A DNA stretch of 64,000 nucleotides, taken from the NCBI RefSeq assembly GCF_003086295.3, contig NC_092045.1, forward strand, positions 24,308,890-24,372,889, in the 5' to 3' direction. The notes beneath the pieces were generated by a model, which searched no databases, was not told the origin of the DNA, and saw nothing but the letters and a program-made list of their open reading frames with translations. Every line of letters begins with the position of its first letter. Position 1 is the first letter of the stretch. This document shows, in pieces, positions 59,806 to 64,000 of the stretch. Made by a program: the position numbers and the translations under genes. The stretch comes from Arachis hypogaea (taxonomy: Eukaryota > Streptophyta > Magnoliopsida > Fabales > Fabaceae).

Positions 59806-60561
59806 TCTTTACTCTATTACTTGTCATTCTCAAATTGATGGTCAAACTAAAGTAGTAAATAGAACATTAGAGACCTTATTACGTGCTGTTGTTGGTAAGA
59901 ATTTGAAAATTTGGAAAGATTGTTTACCTTTTATTGAGTTTGCTTATAATAGAACTATTCATTCTTCTACTGGTTTTTCTCTTTTTGAATTTGTGTATGA
60001 TTTTAATCCTTTAATTGGACTTATTACCTGTGCCTTTGAGTGATCTTGTTAATTCGGATGCAGAAGGTGAAGCTAACAAGGTTACAGCAATGCACTTGAG
60101 AGCACGTGAGTTGCTTGAAAAGAAAAATAAGTTGACAGCCCAACGGGTGAATAAAGGTCGAAGACAACTTGTCTTTAAACCTGGTGACTGGGTATGGGTT
60201 CATTTGAGAAAGGAGAGGTTTCCTACTAAAAAAATCCAAGTTAGATTTTGGGGGTGATGGTCCATTTCAGGTGCTCGAAAGGATCAATAACAATGCTTAC
60301 AAGATTGACCTTCTAGGTGAGTATAATGTATTAGCTACTTTTAATGTCTCTGACCTATCTCCTTTTGATTTGGATGTAGATTCGAGGACGAATCTTTTTC
60401 AGGAGGAAGGGAATGATACGAGCCCTATAGGACAAACTGAGAGCTGTCATATGCCAATTGGTCCAATTATACGAGCAAGAACTAAGAGAATAAAAGAAGA
60501 TTTGCAAATATGGTTAAATCATTTGTTCAAGAGATGTATCAAGAATTGGACAAGACAATGA
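59806..60561 (+). pseudogene. Ty3/gypsy integrase C-terminal fragment
   Basis: Encodes the end of the integrase core ([39 protein letters not shown]) and the GPY/F-like C-terminal region (LVFKPGDWVWVHLRKERFP, YKIDLLGEYNVLATFNVSDL). Frameshifts near 60015 and 60250 break it. The upstream pol is missing. GAGGAAGGGAA at 60402 followed by TGATACGAGCC may be the polypurine tract and LTR start, as in related elements where pol ends close to or inside the LTR. Confidence 0.85.
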
Positions 60562-61800
60562 TTAACAATTATCAAAAGTCAAACGTCTTACTATTTACAA
60601 GATGCATTGAAGACTCTCATTAGTTAAGATGAATTAAAAAGAAAAGACATCACTTAGAATTTATTTTATATTTATTTTATTTTTGCTATTTTGTTTGTTT
60701 AGGCCCAATTATGATTTAGCCCATTTTTTTATTCTAGTGAACTTATGAGTTAGGGTTAGAGGTATAAAAACTCTCTAAAATTTGGTAGCCACTTTTTTCC
60801 TTAATTTTGATGAATGAAAATTTCTGAGTTTTTTTAAGAAACTTAGGTGTGAATAGATGAGGTAGAATGATTTCTTTAACTGTTGCATCAGAAATTCAAA
60901 TTGAGGTAGAGAAGTCCCCTTTTTAATTTTCCATCTTATCTGAATTACGTTTCGTATTAGTATTGCTTGTAACTATAACATTTGTGGTTGTGTTTTGTTT
61001 AGTTTGTAATTTATATTTAGTGATGAAAATATAGGATTGATGTAATCTGAAAATCGTTGTTTATGAGCATTATTTGTTGTTAAGAATGACAAACCAGTTT
61101 GAACTAATTTAATTTATTATATTTTATAAAAGTATCGATGAATGATTAATCAGATAGCATAAATAACTATATGTATTTGCTTTATTTGACTAAATAGATC
61201 CTGTAAAATTAATGAGATGTTGTCTAAAATATGCATTTGTCATGTATTAATTCATGTCATACATAACTAAAACACAGGTCTCTAATTCTATAACACTGTC
61301 TTTAAAGTTAAAACAAACTTCAACTTGTAATACATTCAGATTCATAGAAAAACACAAGAATCTAGTATCTGTTAAAGAATACCTCATATTACCAAAATGA
61401 AATTAATGGTCATTTGCTCGCAATATCTAATAAAAGAAACCAGCACAAGCAACATGTATCAACTATCAAGTTACCCACTTTCAGGCTTCAGCCATTCAAA
61501 ATAAAATTAATGTAGAAAAGTATTCTATATATCTCTCACTGTACTTTTCCCATATTAATGGGCATTTTACAACACACTGAATACATGAATAAAGCCTTTA
61601 AAAAAAAGGCTTTAGTTGCTCCTTTCCTATCTCTCACAACCTATAAATCAATTCATCAATCCGTGCTCAAACAAAATCTGCAAATTGGGCAGGAGATTTT
61701 GACCACGGAGACAAAGAATGCACTATAACTTGTATAAGAGCTTATTATTTGTAAAATGTTTATAGTAGTACAAAAGTAGTTTAGTAGCTTATGAATAATT
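60562..61800. other. Possible LTR remnant and gene 3' flank
   Basis: 60412-60980 could be the 3' LTR of the integrase fragment, ending in a TATAACA-type sequence, but no partner LTR or target duplication is present to confirm it. 60981-61800 is AT-rich 3' flank of the kinase gene with no other feature. Confidence 0.4.
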
Positions 61801-63842
61801 TTATACTAATCCTTGGTCAGACCAAGATAGCGCCTTTCTTATTTGGTAAATCCACAAGACTATCTGAATTCCCCAAAGTCGTACTTCCAGCAAAATCTTT
61901 TCCAATCTGACATTCAACCAACTTAAAAGGGACTTACTTTGCGACATCTTCACATCGATGACAGCCTCGGAAGAAATCTTTCCAATAATGAAAAATGTGT
62001 CCAGAGAAGATCCTTGCAGCTGGTCAAGAAGCAAAAAAGAAAACATATTAGTATAAACAGCACCAAACATATGGAACACATTCTCAAATTATGACACTTA
62101 GTTGGCTATTGCACTATTGGATACAAGCTACATTTATTTTAAGAGCATTCATCAATCTAACACAAGATGATCGCGGAAAAACATGGAATGATTTGTACCA
62201 GAGAATTGTTGACTGCTCGTAGACAGTCATTTGTCTTCAGCATTAGAAGAATCACACGCGGTAATCTCCTTAGAAGCTCTGAGATTTGGTGGAAATATTC
62301 AGAAGCGTACATCTGCAAAAATAATTTAGAGATCATTTCAGTTCTTGTTTTCCATTTAGGAGGCACAAATACAAGGAATTGTACATTAAAGAAATGCTAT
62401 TCACCATGCTAAGAAAGGAAAATCAACCATGGAGAACATCTTTATATCTAGTTAAAACAGGCTAAATTTTATGCTTAATAGAAAGTGAACAGCATTATAG
62501 TTGTCATGAACATTGCTATGAAACCTCAGTGCAGGATACATGAAAAGAATCAAGAACTATAGTCCTTTTGGTAAGAAATCAGCATGAAGATGAGAATTGT
62601 TGACAATGTTAAACGCAGAAACTGTAGTACAATCATTATAATCCAGAATAACATGAACCTATGTCTAACAAAGCAAAATCATGGAGAAAGAATTTCAATC
62701 AAACAATATTTCACCTGCAGTTCTGAAATTTCACTCTCTGTTCCGTTAAAAACTAAATGATCCAGTGATTGGTCAACAACTCTTTTCCATGGTCTCATAG
62801 TCAGAACTCCGGCAAAAAGTACATACAAATCCTCTCCAGCACCCAATTTTGCACTATATTCCTTGATTGCACTAACATCAGAAAATACCAAAGCCTTCCA
62901 CAGTGAAGCATAATTAGTTCTTGTATCGAAGTCAAGTTCTTTGTAAAGTCCATGATCTAAAAGAATCAACTGAGGTTTTCTCCAGCCTATACATAAGAAA
63001 AGAAATTAATATAAAGTAAACAAAGTAAATGAGAGTCAACAGATATCAACAATGCAGTTATTCTAAAAAACAAACAGAGCTACAAGTAGACAAACGTCAA
63101 TGGAATAAAGTTAATCAAATTTAAAGGAGCCAGCAAAAATTAGTATTCTAATGGGAAAGGGTAAAAAAAGAAAAAGAAAATTAATATGGTGTTTTGAAAG
63201 TGAAAGCCATTTTTATTATTTTACAAAATCAGAAATACTCATCATAATCGGTAAATATTTTTGTCAACCAAGAAACTGAAAAACTACATCAACCATGTAA
63301 TAGAAATGAAAAAAAATAAATATCTTAAAGATCACCTTTGATTTATAATGTCACATATGAATTCATGTGTCTCATGTTCTCAAGTATCAAGTACAAAACT
63401 AGAAATGCAGAATAGGAATGTCATTGTGAAATACCTAGCAATGTGGTAGGAACCCGGATATTGGGGGAAATACAAGTAAAGTGGAAGAGCTGGAGCTTCA
63501 CAATCTCTCCAAGAAATAAGGCTCAAAATGATCAATGTCACTAATTAATCCTGTTTACCCTTTATTTATTATTAACTAACTCCCCCAACTAACTGTGAAT
63601 ACAAACACAATTCGGCAGAAACACAGAAAATCTTTCTTGCATGAATGGTCGATGAGACCCAAAAATAAGCCTAAGAAGGCTAATAACATCACAGAAAGTG
63701 TTTAAGTTTCTCAAGGCAAGGAAACCTCACCCAGAATATTACGTTTCCCAGAAGGCATTGGACGAACCAATAAATTTGCAGAATGTGGATCGCAGTGCAC
63801 AAACCCATGCTTGAACATCATTTCCGCAAAAGTCTGACTTAC
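61801..63842 (-). CDS. ABC1/ADCK (UbiB-family) kinase-like protein, C-terminal exons
   Basis: Four minus-strand exons in frame with GT-AG introns: 63842-63731, 62986-62715, 62312-62199 and 62019-61801 (TAA 61803-61801). Exon 1 has GFVHCDPHSANLLVRP, the ADCK catalytic loop. Exon 2 opens with LILLDHGLYKEL, the metal-binding DxG equivalent. Exons 3-4 are the helical C-terminus (SELLRRLPRVILLMLKTNDC). Family members are atypical kinases or ATPases acting on lipid or quinone metabolism in mitochondria or plastids. The exon texts resemble Arabidopsis ABC1-family member At2g40090 from memory. The N-terminal half, with the KxGQ motif and any transit peptide, lies beyond the right edge. No stops or shifts were found, so this is probably a live gene. 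Confidence 0.9.
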
Positions 63843-64000
63843 CTGAAAAAGTAATGATCACATTATACTAAACTATTTTGTTTATGGACTATATATGGAA
63901 TCAAAAACTCATCTTTCACTTGCCCAAACTCAAGTTATAATAACAAAATGATAATGTGTTACGAAAAAAAAAAAAACAGGATACAATTAACCAAAAATTT

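Overview
This is a stretch of plant nuclear DNA dominated by nested transposable elements. The LTR families match, from memory, those of peanut (Arachis): LTRs that begin TGATGAGCGG, arrays of GGCGTT-AACGCC palindromes, and a 19-nt primer site complementary to the 3' end of tRNA-Asp. The genus call is an inference. Only one gene looks like a working cellular gene: the 3' part of an ABC1/ADCK-type kinase gene on the minus strand at the right edge.

Layout. 1-1090 holds fragments of older LTR elements. 1091-11833 is a complete, very young, non-autonomous Athila-like element, inserted with a TGATT target duplication into an older Ty3/gypsy element that resumes at 11839 and ends at 12602. 13115-20820 is a decayed Helitron Rep/helicase gene. 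21250-23870 is an AT-rich block of internally repeated sequence. 25191-28868 and 30773-46233 are two related, broken genes for RPA70-like single-strand DNA-binding proteins of the kind Helitrons carry. The second is split inside an exon by a minus-strand LTR element (31926-43205, target duplication GTTTC), whose own right-hand LTR contains a 1614-bp solo LTR (40882-42495, target duplication GAAAC). 46541-46930 holds GGCTACGCTTTT repeats, followed by a captured and broken formin FH2 gene on the minus strand (48125-50122). 53050-54195 is a broken B3-like gene, which ends about 450 bp before a textbook Helitron 3' terminus at 54648. To the right lie TA tracts, a foldback MITE, a hAT-type MITE with an 8-bp target duplication, and small LINE and gypsy remnants.

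How the parts relate. The two Athila-like elements share LTR ends, primer site, a gag-protease ORF, a second ORF, palindrome arrays and a 3' noncoding block. Neither encodes reverse transcriptase, RNase H or integrase, so both must use enzymes supplied by another element. Rep/helicase, two RPA genes, a B3-like gene and one Helitron end all lie in the same orientation, which is compatible with a single giant Helitron of about 30 kb before later insertions; no 5' end was identified, so this is a hypothesis. All coordinates and mismatch counts were worked out by eye.
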